From: Nephrocerus scutellatus
Lineage: Eukaryota; Arthropoda; Insecta; Diptera; Pipunculidae
DNA: 64,000 bases
Assembly: GCA_947095585.1 (NCBI GenBank)
Contig: OX352763.1
Location: forward strand, 102,031,908 to 102,095,907
Direction of reading: 5' to 3'
Positions 54,729 to 64,000 of this stretch are shown in pieces. The stretch's first letter is position 1. Every line of letters begins with the position of its first letter. The position numbers and the translations under genes are program-made. The notes under the pieces were generated by a model. The model saw nothing but the letters and a program-made list of their open reading frames with translations, was not told where the DNA came from and ran no database searches.

Positions 54729-55656
54729 ATGCCTGGTACTAGACGTCATTTGGACACTGAAAACGCAATAAGAGCGGTAAATATGCTGAAGCAAGGAGTG
54801 TCTCAAACGGCTGTTGCAAATCGCATCGGTGTGTCGAGGCGAGCTATCCGAAACGTATGGGAACGCTTCGAGGAGACCGGGAGTGTAGCAAGGCGACCTG
54901 GATCAGGAAGAATTAGAGCCACAACTCGGCAAGAAGACCGGTACATTCGAATAACTGCGCGTCGGGAGCGTACCGTAACCGCCCGAGCTTTACAAACTCA
55001 ACTGCGACAGTCAACTGGCACTCAAGTCAGTGATCAAACTATTCGCAATCGATGGCCAACGTTCCAGAGTGCGTGCTATTCTTACTTACAGCGGCCCATC
55101 GGGCAGCGCGCTTAAGGTACGCCCGTGAGCATTCAAATTGGACCATGGACAACTGGAGAACTGTACTCTTTACAGACGAGTGCAAGATAAAGTTTTTGAG
55201 TGATGATAAACGAGTACGCGTGTGGAGAAGACAAGGTGAACGTTTTAGCGACCCTTGCATTCACGGAAGTGACCGATTTGGCGGCCCCAGAGTTATGGTA
55301 TTGGCGGGAATAAGTTTGCTAGGCAGAACAGAGCTGGTAATCCTGAATGAGGGCACCGTTACCGCCGCCAGTTACGTTGAGATGGTAATACGACCTGTTG
55401 TGATCCCATTTTCACAGAGAGTTGGCGATGGGTTTGTTCTTATGCAAGATAATGCTCGCCCACATACGGCCCGTATTACCCAAGCAGCTCTGTCTGACGC
55501 CAATATTTCACTTTTGCAAATAGCCCAGACCTCAATCCCATCGAGCATTTATGGGACCAATTAAAAAGAAGCCTCAAAGAAAACCACAGCAATGTCAACA
55601 CTAAACAGGAGCTGATAAACGCGTTAAAAGCCTGTTGGGAGCGCGTACCTCCGTGA
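54729..55656 (+). pseudogene. Tc1-like transposase, two frameshifts
   Basis: A Tc1-type DD34E transposase. The first part (from ATG 54729) has a bipartite helix-turn-helix: LKQGVSQTAVANRIGVSRRA and an AT-hook-like RRPGSGRIRATT. A frame change near 55050 leads to frame 2 (55052-55564) with the first Asp in LFTDEC (55175-55177) and the second in MQDNARPHTA (55448-55450). A second change near 55515 leads to NSPDLNPIEHLWDQLK with the Glu at 55543-55545, ending at TGA 55656. The D-to-E spacing is about two residues short. Element ends were not found. The gene is close to whole and so was probably active not long ago. Confidence 0.85.
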
Positions 55657-55710
55657 TGACCTCTTCATTAGACCCAAATCCCTTACCGCCCAGCCCTTTC
55701 TTCAGGTTTG

Positions 55711-56060
55711 GAAACAGGAAATAATCGCAGGGGGTAAATCTGGAGAATATCCTGGATTGCAGTTCGTAGCCCAATTTATGGAAACAGGAAATAATCGCAG
55801 GGGATAAATTTGGAGAATATCCTGGATTGCAGTTCGTAGCCCAATTTATGGAAACAGGAAATAATCACAGGGGATAAATTTGGAGAATATCCTGGATTGC
55901 AGTTCGTAGCCCAATTTATGGAAACAGGAAATAATCGCAGGGGATAAATTTGGAGAATATCCTGGATTGCAGTTCGTAGCCCAATTTATGGAAACAGGAA
56001 ATAATCGCAGGGGATAAATTTGGAGAATATCCTGGATTGCAGTTCGTAGCCCAATTTATG
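55711..56060. repeat. Five-copy 70-bp tandem array made of mariner transposase sequence
   Basis: Units start at 55711, 55781, 55851, 55921 and 55991; copies differ by only a few bases (for example gggg/ggga and cgcag/cacag). Read on the minus strand the unit encodes KLGYELQSRIFS...DYFLF, which fits the mariner 'YSPDLAPSDYFLF' block, and at DNA level it matches 26808-26850 in the mariner at 26573-28378. No spacers separate the units, so it is not a CRISPR. Confidence 0.9.
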
Positions 56061-57039
56061 GATTTTTGCCTCATTTTGCGACCAAAATCTCTGTTCTGGT
56101 GTTCGTACTGTTATTAATAAATAAAAATGCAGTATTTTCAAATAACCCTTTTAATCATTTTATTGTTGTCATTTTCATTTTTTAAGGTTTTTGTTGTTTT
56201 TGTTGCTTGTATTCATTTAGCGAACATATAATGAAATTTAATACTTCATAAACACAATGCCGGTTTCTATTTCGAAATTCTTTATAACGGTTGGATTTTG
56301 TGGGATATTTTATTTGTTTTTGTAAGAATGCATTCCATTTTCTATACATACATAATTTAATTATTCTTAAAAGCCTGAGTACAGCTTTAAATTAAAAAAA
56401 AAAACTAAAAACTAGGAAGGAGAACAATCGCCACAAAAGTAAAGGTTAAAATAATTTCATGCAGTTTGTGGGTGATTCCAAGAGCAACTTGAAAGCACCC
56501 TATCTTATGTCTACACTTAATTTTTTAATTATTACATAGAACTTAAATTGTTACTCACTTAATAACCGAAAATTACAATTTATTTAAACTTTTAAAAATT
56601 CTTCAGAATTTTCTTATCAATTCACTATATCATCATTCATTACACATATCACAGGATCAATTAATGTTAATTTCAAATTGTTTAAATGAAAACATACATT
56701 TTTTTAAACGATAATTTGAGTTAAGACTTATAAGAAATGGGATTAAATTTTTTAATTCTTTTGGAAATAACATATTGAGAAGGGAATAATTATTGAACGT
56801 CCTGTTTGAAGGTAGCAGATTTTTTTTTAATATTGATATGATCCGGATTACAAAAAAAGAGACACTAATTTGTACGACTATTTTTACGAAGTGTTATAAT
56901 TACATAAAAAAATATCTAAACGTCACATTTCAGACAAACCCTTTGCGATGCAATATTAACCGACAACATGAATCTAAGCAAAAGCACCCTGTGACCGCTT
57001 AGATAGGAAATGTAAACCAAAGTGATAAGGAGTTGACAA
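56061..57039. other. AT-rich sequence, no gene recognised
   Basis: No ORF or repeat that I can support. Runs of A and T are frequent. Confidence 0.3.
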
Positions 57040-57485
57040 AGATGTAAATTTCGATATAAATCGGATTTGATGCTTTTCTAATGAAATGTCTTAATGAAGC
57101 TTCTGAACTTCTGACTTCCGAAAAGGAAGGAAAGGAGGAACTTTCAGAAAGTATGAGCTTATATGAAAAACTGAGAGTTTTATTGTCAGCGAAAGAATGA
57201 ATTGGATTAGAAGTAGCGGATAGGAGGCCATTAATGAGAGTCGGAGATAAAACTGGGCATTGATGAACATCAGCGGTTATGAGGTGAACATTAGATTTAA
57301 AACCACTCCAATACGATTTGGATCGAACGGTTAGAAAGCTGGTTAGTAGTCTAATCAAGCAGGGTTTGGTCAATCCCATAGAAACTCATTTTCATTAAAG
57401 GAGCTTGATGCCAGACTCTGTCAAATTACTTTGGAAATATCAAGTTTACTCTAACCAATTTTGTAAATAGACTCGTTCGGTGAGA
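57040..57485 (-). mobile_element. LINE-A copy 6, decayed
   Basis: Minus-strand palm region: SYWSGFKSNVHLITADVHQC (from the GFKSKVHYLNAGVPQGS block), then SATSNPIHSFADNKTLSFSY with FADN in place of FADD. The catalytic second Asp is changed, so this copy is inactive even apart from frame breaks. Confidence 0.6.
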
Positions 57486-57539
57486 TATGCCATCAGACGA
57501 TCCTTCGTTTCCTTCTACAGACGCATTGATAATCCTGAT

Positions 57540-57712
57540 CCTGTCTACAGATCAGCAGCACTATGATCCACAGACATTCAAAACACAAGCTCATAGACAT
57601 CTCCTCTTTTCTCCTCCTCTTCCTTAACGCCCACGCTGTGCCAAGCATATAGCCGAGCATTATAAGGGTGCGAACCCCTTTAAGCGTGCGCGAATTATTA
57701 AAAAAATAAAAA
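57540..57712 (+). mobile_element. LINE-A 3' end fragment
   Basis: Plus-strand piece with the last coding block (cactatgatccacagacatt, 57560) and the 3' UTR block with gcgaacccctttaagcgtgc (57671-57690) followed by an A-rich tail to 57718. It matches 3113-3262. Confidence 0.7.
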
Positions 57713-57749
57713 TAAAAAGCACGCGTATTGTAAAGGAACATTCCCTTCA

Positions 57750-59300
57750 CTATAAGGAGTAGCATTCCTAGAGATTGAAGGCGCTTCTAACAACGTCAAC
57801 ACATCTGCGATTATGGATGCACTGTCGACTTTGAGGGTGGACGACTCACTTGGCGAATTTATTAATCTTCTGCTCACAAGATGGATTAATAATTCAAAAT
57901 TGGGCGTGTCGTCTGCCAGAAGATCTGTCTGCATAGGAACCTCGCACGGTGGAGTCCTATGCCGCCTTCTATGGAACTTAGCGGTGAATGAGCTGCTGTT
58001 ATGCCTAAGAGGTGAGGACTGCAGAATAATTGCTTATATGGGATGACGTTGCTACTGCCGTCTCAGGAAAACACCCGAATACCTTACAGGGACATCCCAG
58101 ATGTTACCAGCACTGCGCTCTACTCGCATATGGGTAGTATACTACAGCCACTACGTAGGTAAAGCCCAGAACGAACTAGGTTCTCAACCAAAAGTTGGCC
58201 CAGACTCAGCTAACCTCCAAGGAGATCAACCTCATCTGCGGTGGGGCCAACCCCCGTAGTACCAAGTCAACCTTGGTGAGATCTGACATCAAGAGACTAA
58301 GTTCGTTCAGAGTGAATGCTTTTTCCGAAGGAAAAAAACCATCACCGGCAAATCATCGTCCAGAACCTTGAACCCCATCATTTGTCACTAAGATAGCAAG
58401 CTATCTTAGGCCGCCCAGGATAGAAACTATCCCAGGTACATCAGGTCAACAGTTTGTTACGACAAGGCCGCTAAATACGAAGAGCTCCACCGAATAAAAA
58501 CCTCTAAGTATTAGCAGCCATTCCAAGGTCGCTAAGTACGAATACATTGCCCATAAAGAGCATACTCTAAGTACCCGCGGCCCTTATTACTCTGCCGTGG
58601 TAATGTCCCACACCATATTCATTAAATAAATCTATGATGCAGTTGGACCCCACCACGGGTTTACCACTCCTCCTTTCTCAACCGGGCTTGTGACCGGCTA
58701 CAGCGGCCACGGTGACAGTCTTCTTATGCAAAAAAGCCATTAGAAGCAGATGAGGTCTTCAACCCCATATAACTCATTGGCTAAATACAGCGGCTATATA
58801 GAGCCGAGAGAGAAATTTTCTATACGGTATGACTATATGGTAAGTAAGGAAGTAAATCTTGCCAAATTAAGCAAAGTCCAAAGATCAGCTAGTCTATGTA
58901 TGAGCGGAGCATTTTGTAAAATCCCCTCCGCCGCACTGGACATTCTGTTCAACCTTACACTACTCCACATTTTCAGCAGGCAAGTAGCTGCTAGCTCGGC
59001 TATTCGCCTCAATGCTATCTCCGAGTGGACTAAAATTAAAATCGGCTACTCGTCTATCCTGAATTTAGTCAGGATCACAGAAAACATAGGCTACACCACT
59101 CCGCACCACCATTGCAACAAAAACTTCCAGGTCATCTTCACCTTGACCTTCTTATTAACACAGACATTAGCCGTCTCCTACGCTTCATACGAAGCTCTAA
59201 TTGGTTCAACGAGTAGGTGGACTAAAAAGTTTCCTGATCCGCGTGCTATCACAATGGACCATTATTGGTCAAAGCGGTTTCACTGACAGCCACTTTAACC
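57750..59300 (+). mobile_element. LOA-like LINE remnant with RT start and C-terminal region
   Basis: From left: LEIEGASNNV-type palm start (57760-57790), LGVSSARRSVCIGTSHGGVL, CRLLWNLAVNELLL and a YADD remnant (IIAYMG) by 58040; then about 700 bp (58060-58740) of unplaced sequence with local repeats; then the C-terminal part (58840-59284; NLAKLSKVQRSASLCMSGAF, IPSAALDILFNLTLLHIFSR). The middle appears to be deleted and replaced by foreign DNA. The 3' end is shared with 21800-21945. Confidence 0.65.
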
Positions 59301-59579
59301 ACATCTAACCAAACCTAGTAGATGGAAAACTGAGAAAAATACTCAATCAACCCATCAACATCGATTTTTTCCAGTCCAAAGGTATGAAATGTTAAATGTG
59401 GGGTTTACAGTCTATTTCTAAATTAGCTTATGACTGAAAGCTATTGCATACTATTGGACTCTTAAGATGATTCAGTTTTTAGACTGAATTACAACTATCC
59501 ATATGGCGACCTGGGAAGCTCGCTTTACTATCTTAGCCCTTGACTAAGAGTGACAGGATCTATTGGAAAGAAATTAAAC

Positions 59580-60000
59580 TTTTTCCGAGATACGTGCTGC
59601 TCTGATTTTGATTGAACCTAGTTGTACGATAGTTAATGATATATGATTGTGAATTTGATCAACGATTTGCTATGGGCTATTTGAGATATAACAACAAATT
59701 CTAAAATAGTAACTTGTTTCGAGTAACGTGTTGTTCAGAAAATTTTATTAAACCGAGTTGAACGACGATCGATCAAACACGAGTGAGATGTGAAATTATG
59801 TGCTACCATCGCAGTCAACCAACGCAGTTGAAGCTATAACAATAATTTCTGAAATAGTAAAATAGAGTAAAATAGCAAAAATGAAACTCTTTTCGATCAA
59901 AGTGTTGCTCTGAAATTTTGACTGAATCGATTTGGACGAAGATTGATCAAATACAAGTGAGATGTGAAGTTACGTGCTACCATCACAATCCACAAATGCA
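59580..60000. repeat. Diverged tandem repeat, about 174-bp unit
   Basis: Three related blocks start near 59592, 59726 and 59900 (acgtgttgttcag / aagtgttgctctg), each with 'tgaac...gttg.acga.gat.gatcaa' and, in the last two, 'gagtgagatgtgaa.tt' and 'gtgctaccatc'. The distances are 134 and 174 bp; copies differ at many bases. Confidence 0.55.
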
Positions 60001-61033
60001 GATGGAAATTTTTGTTGTATTGATGATAACATTTCCCAGTACATTGGTTTGTTTTCTTCTGAATTACGTGTTTAGTTTAAAAGTTTCATTCAAGCCAATA
60101 AAGAAAATTACATTAAAAATTCTTATTTATCATCACATTGCACACAGACGTGCTGATTTTGCAACTCACTATTACAGTCCTTCTCAAAGCTTTTTCGCGC
60201 CCACCCCGCTCAATTTGTCATTTCGCATTTCAATTTCATGTTTTTTTTTCCAAATTCTCGCTTTATCATTGTATTTCTTAGCTTTTCTATACATTTTCTA
60301 CTAAAAAAACAGTGATTACAATTTTGTTAATCATTAATTGTTGTATTTTTTAAGCGAACTTTGATTCTATACAACTAAATCAATTGAATAATATTCGAGC
60401 AATTGGTAAATGCTGTAACACATTTTTAGTTAATTGTAATTGTGTTGTAGGTTATTGGATGTAATGCTCTATTATCATAGTAACAACAATTATTGGTTTT
60501 ATAGTTAATGTTTTGTGGTATATACTCTACACTTTTTTCCTACCCTTTTGTCTGTCCATACTTATATTTTGTGTATAAAAAAAATAGAGAAGAAACTGAC
60601 GAAGCTTCATTTCGATGCTTGTACCTGACTATATGACCATCAAATATCCAGAACAAAGCACTAACTGGTGACTCATTCTCTAATCATTAATAAATGGTTT
60701 GTCTGTTTGTTTTTTTTTTACTTTATGTAGGTTATGCATGAATGCCTAATATAGCGCTTGTTGCCATTTGCCTTAGCCACCGAAGCGAATAAATTCGGTT
60801 TAAACTACGATAGAACAATGTTGAAGAACTCTACATTTTACTTAAGGATTAGGTTGCGTGGTTCATCTTTAAAACTTAAATTCAGACTAACATCGTCAAT
60901 GTAGAATAAATTGCATAAACTATAATATTAATATTGTAGGCGATTATTATGTAAAATGTAGTTGCAGTAGTAGATTTTTCTTCTATTCAATGCTTTTCTT
61001 TTATTATATTATTAATAATTATTACTAATTAGT
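60001..61033 (-). other. Probable 3' UTR of the unknown minus-strand gene
   Basis: AT-rich sequence directly 3' of the terminal exon on the minus strand. I see no other gene; the polyadenylation site is not identified with confidence (a candidate signal at 61000-61005 is too close to the stop). Confidence 0.35.
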
Positions 61034-61141
61034 TCAGTCGCTATCGTTTTGATTCACTGCTCCGCCGGCATCATAGCTGGAGGATGCTGATGTGCTTCTG
61101 TCATGTATTAACATTGATAGGGTCTCCAGACTACGTCGGAC
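61034..61141 (-). CDS. Terminal coding exon of an unidentified gene
   Basis: On the minus strand, gtttcacag (61150-61142) is a good 3' splice site after a pyrimidine-rich tract. It opens a 36-codon frame ending in TGA at 61036-61034. The peptide begins VRRSLETLSMLIHDRSTSAS and ends GGAVNQNDSD, a Ser-rich, polar C-terminal tail without a domain. The exon is unlike the surrounding AT-rich DNA in composition (third-position C/G) and has no retrotransposon similarity. The rest of the gene must lie at higher coordinates beyond the LINE at 61985-64000 or outside the window. I do not recognise the protein. Confidence 0.55.
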   Translation of the reverse strand, partial: VRRSLETLSMLIHDRSTSASSSYDAGGAVNQNDSD

Positions 61142-61234
61142 CTGTGAAACAAGAATTATATATTAGTTAAAGTTAAAAAGTAATCCTATATGTATAGTTT
61201 GCGATAACGCGATAGCAAAGAATGAAAGTTGTGT

Positions 61235-61410
61235 TGCAATAATTTTCGGCACACGCTCAAGGGGTTAAAACCCTTATGATGGTGGGACAGCGTGGGCACT
61301 AAGGTATTAAGGAAAGAATGTCGAATGGCGATGTCGATGTGCATTCATTAGAATGCCTGTGGATCATATTGATGCGCAGTTTGGTGAAGCATTCCACATT
61401 CGTGTTGTAA
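61235..61410 (-). mobile_element. LINE-A 3' end fragment
   Basis: Minus-strand 3' UTR block (cacacgctcaaggggttaaaa, 61252) with downstream coding end to 61405 (gaagcattccacatt), as in copy 5. It stops abruptly and is followed by unrelated, GC-richer DNA. Confidence 0.6.
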
Positions 61411-61850
61411 CGGAGTTTTCCCAGCCGGGGTAAACTCAGCGTGACCAGAGCTCAGAGAAAAGGGGGTCGTTACAATAAATTTTTACTTTTGTGGGACTTT
61501 TAGTTGAATTCAGTCTTTATATCTTTAATTCTACTCTACTTCAACGATGCGCTAGCCTGCGCGACGTGATCCTAAACGACGGGATTCTTGGCGTGAGCAT
61601 TGATGACGTGAGCGTCGGGGGCCTGAGTGCGTGAGACTTTGCCGTGCGTGAATCCTGAGCGATTGTGAGCCTGAGACGATCGTGAATCCTGAGCGATGCT
61701 TGAGCGTTAGCCTGAGACGATCATGAATCCTGAGCGATGCGTGAGCGTTAGCCTGAGATGAGCGTGCACCCTGAGCGATGCGTTAGCCTGAGATGATCGT
61801 GACTTCTGCCATATAGCGGCATCAGATAGCGCCTATGAGCAGCGCTACTT
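61411..61850. repeat. GTGAGC/CCTGAG-rich block with a 41-bp tandem repeat
   Basis: Unit starting gcctgagacgatcgtgaatc at 61669, 61710 and 61751 (41-bp spacing), then a shorter copy at 61786, with related pieces from 61560. The first 150 bases (61411-61560) are not repetitive and start near 'tgtaacggag'. The block lies between two LINE-A copies. No gene. Confidence 0.6.
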
Positions 61851-61879
61851 TACGATTTTAACCACAAAAGCAGGCAGTG

Positions 61880-61965
61880 CTTCGCATGTGTTTTTATTTT
61901 TCAGCATTGGAATACTTTTAGGTGCAATGTTGGGTATTAGAGAATTTACATGAAAATTTTTCTGG
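61880..61965 (+). repeat. 85-bp dispersed repeat, copy 2
   Basis: Matches 47096-47180 in the same orientation; ends near the 3' side of LINE-A copy 7. Confidence 0.5.
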
Positions 61966-61984
61966 GTTTTTAGTTTTTCTTTTT

Positions 61985-64000
61985 TTAAATTTGCACACCT
62001 TTGTAATGCTCGGCTATATGCCTGGCACAGCGTGGGCGTTAAAAAAAAGTAGAACAATAGAGGAAATGTCTATAAGCTTGTGTTTTGTATGTTTGTTGTC
62101 AGTAACGATGTGGAAAAACAGAGCTTGGCAAAGCATTCCACATTACGTGGAAGATGTGGCATGCAACTGGCTATTTCTCTTGAGCACCGCTGGTGGAAGC
62201 AGGAAACGTTCCTCCGGTGTTCAAGCGAATCTATTGACTTCACAATGTGTCACCGATAAGCTTTAACGCTCGCTTTTGTATTCTATCTAGCAGATGCAAC
62301 GTAGTCTTTGGCGCACCTGGACAGATATCACAAATATACTCCAGTTTGGAGCAAATAGACGCTTTACATACTGCTATAGTAGCCAGGAATAAGGAAAACC
62401 AAATATTTCGCAGGATTTTTGGCGACGGTGAATATGTGGCCATTTCAACAAAGCTTGTCCTTAACGTACGCACTGAGAATTGCGAGTTTTTCATGGATAA
62501 TGCCTGTGGATTTACAATTCGCTTGGACGACAAATGACAGCATTGGGTTTTGGAAGCAATAAAATCTACTCGCTGGTGTACTCCCTATTTTATTATACTG
62601 TCCAGGTCAGAAATTTATGTGCTTAATATTATGTAGTTGTTTGAGTTCCACATGAGAATGAATGTCAAGCTGAGAGTGTTGTCGTCAGCGAAAGAATGTA
62701 GGCGACAAAACGGATCTATGGAGAACGCCAGCATTTATATGATGTATTTCAGATTTGAAACCGTCCCAGACAACTTGAATTGAGCGACCTAAAAGATATC
62801 TTATAATCCAATGAAGGAGTTTTTTATCGACTCCATAAGTACGCATTTTGGACAAAAGAGCTTGATGCTAAACAGCTTTGCTTTTTTACCAAATTGACGC
62901 AACGCTGGTTCCACTGTTCGGTGAGATACACCATCAAATCACCAATAGAACGTTGCCCACGAATTCTTTACGGCCGCTCATTAAGGATTTCGTTTGTTTC
63001 AAGATATTTCGTGAGCTGAAAATTGATCAGAGTTTCCATATTTTGGAAAGAATAGATGGAAGTGTTATAGGTCGGTACGAAAAGGAAGATGACGGCTGGC
63101 CATTTCTGGGTATACGCTGGACAAAAGTAGTTTTTCAACTACTTTGGAAGCGTCCAGAAGAATAGGATGGATGGAAGCAATGGTAATGCCAGCGTGGAAG
63201 AACACCTCCTCAAAACTAATGGGGAAATAAGATCTGCCCCAACGGATTTGTGAGTATTGCGATCGTTTAAAACTCTAGCAACTGCACGAGTATGAATGAA
63301 TGTCCCATAGAGTGTGCAATACTCGGAGGTGCAGGCGGCAGCAATGCACAGTCTGGAAGGCTGCAAAATGCGCAGCAAACAGATTGGCCTTTTCCATAGA
63401 GCTGACAATTGGAATTATATTATAAATAAGCGTTGGAATCGACGACGAGGCAGTACTTTTGATTCTTTTCATAAATAACCAAAAATGTTTACTACCTTTG
63501 GGACATTGTAGTATTTTTTGCCCCAATTTTTGGTCGTAGTCCAAACTCGCCGAAGATAGGGATTGCAATCATTTCTAGCCCGTTTGAAATTTAATCGGTT
63601 TTCCTCAGTAGAGCTTACTTTGTAAAACCGAAAGCATACCTCTCTAATTCTAAAAGCCTCTTTACAGCTCGAGTCATACCATCCATCCTCCTTTGGTTTG
63701 ACAGACTTATTCCTGCAAGTGATAAATTCTCTCATACCAATAAGGATGATGTTTGTAATTCCATAAGCGGCGGCTTCCACGTTGCTATAGGGAAACAATA
63801 GCGACCAGTTGATACTCCCAAAGTCAAGGGTGTTGGCGGAGGTATTCTTCTAAGCTCATTTACAAGCTGAGTAAGGTTATATATTTCAGCGAATATCTCA
63901 GCAAACCTTCCTTCGGGAGTTGTATGGCCAGAATGGCGAAGCCACCTAGAATTGTAGACATTGAAATCGCCGCAATAATGATTTCAGTGTGAGGATATTG
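61985..64000 (-). mobile_element. LINE-A copy 7, decayed, running off the window
   Basis: Minus-strand LINE-A that starts with the 3' UTR block and its T-rich (A-tail) end near 61980, then thumb (62240-62533; LEYICDICPGAPKTTLHLLD, RIQKRALKLIGDTL), palm remnants (62640-62890), the upstream region (63139-63570; SLDYDQKLGQKILQCPKGSK) and endonuclease-side sequence (63469-63960, WYDSSCKEAFRIREV). It continues past 64000. Many breaks. Confidence 0.75.

Noticed and set aside
55711..56060. CRISPR-like regular repeats
   Set aside because: Units are directly adjacent with no unique spacers, the context is an insect genome, and the unit derives from a mariner gene.
59918..60304. A 128-codon plus-strand open frame
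   Set aside because: AT-rich with long Phe/Leu/Ile runs, starts within the 174-bp repeat, and shows no domain; expected by chance in such composition.
61411..61850. Solo LTR of a retrovirus-like element, suggested by the start 'tgtaacgg'
   Set aside because: No matching end, target duplication, primer site or polypurine tract could be seen; the tandem repeat explains much of the length.

Overview
This window reads as nuclear DNA of an insect, most likely a higher fly (Diptera; a tephritid-like fly is a guess I cannot prove). Spliced genes with GT-AG introns, a eukaryotic tRNA, a RasGAP closely matching fly Vap / vertebrate RASA1 architecture, and many non-LTR retrotransposons and Tc1/mariner elements support this. 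There is no sign of a prokaryotic operon, a CRISPR array or a virus.

Host genes. (1) A two-exon (coding part) Myb/SANT-like DNA-binding protein on the + strand, 4130-5529, 443 codons plus stop. (2) The dominant gene, vap (p120 RasGAP), on the + strand from ATG 18651 to stop 43078: nine coding exons joining in frame to 969 residues, with SH2-SH3-SH2-PH-C2-RasGAP order, a 13.2 kb first coding intron, a 3.3 kb second intron and a 4.3 kb last intron. (3) A tRNA-Ala(CGC) on the - strand, 49772-49843. (4) The terminal coding exon of an unidentified gene on the - strand, 61034-61141, whose other exons lie outside the window or are not recognisable.

Repeats fill much of the rest. One non-LTR LINE family (jockey/CR1-like RT, here LINE-A) occurs as at least eight decayed pieces: 1228-3262 (+), 6100-7725 (-), 23345-24970 (-), 41340-42800 (-), 50030-51960 (-), 57040-57485 (-), 57540-57712 (+), 61235-61410 (-) and 61985-64000 (-). 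Two RTE-like families (9780-11750, 28390-29070, 45010-45530, 52300-52890; and 34200-35400, 45905-47105), an R1-like element (11830-13930) and a LOA-like, RNase H-bearing family (8220-8560, 20255-21170 in part, 39870-40800, 57750-59300) add to this. DNA transposons include two maT/mariner-like elements with the same transposase type (1-1225 and 52991-54216), a longer mariner (26573-28378) and a broken Tc1-like gene (54729-55656). SINE-like insertions, a foldback-like repeat family with long inverted ends, and several minisatellites complete the picture.

Layout: 1-3.3 kb transposon and LINE; 3.3-9.7 kb Myb/SANT gene with LINE/SINE-interrupted downstream sequence; 9.8-14.1 kb stacked LINEs; 14.1-18.6 kb foldback-like repeats and vap upstream sequence; 18.65-43.08 kb vap with repeat-laden introns; 43-49 kb vap 3' sequence and LINEs; 49-59.3 kb tRNA, LINEs and DNA transposons; 59.3-64 kb probable 3' sequence and last exon of the unknown minus-strand gene, then more LINE. 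The best candidates for something undescribed are small mobile or repeat structures: a 117-bp SINE with two clean target-site duplications and an empty site in the same window, the foldback-like family, and a 70-bp tandem array cut from a mariner transposase gene.
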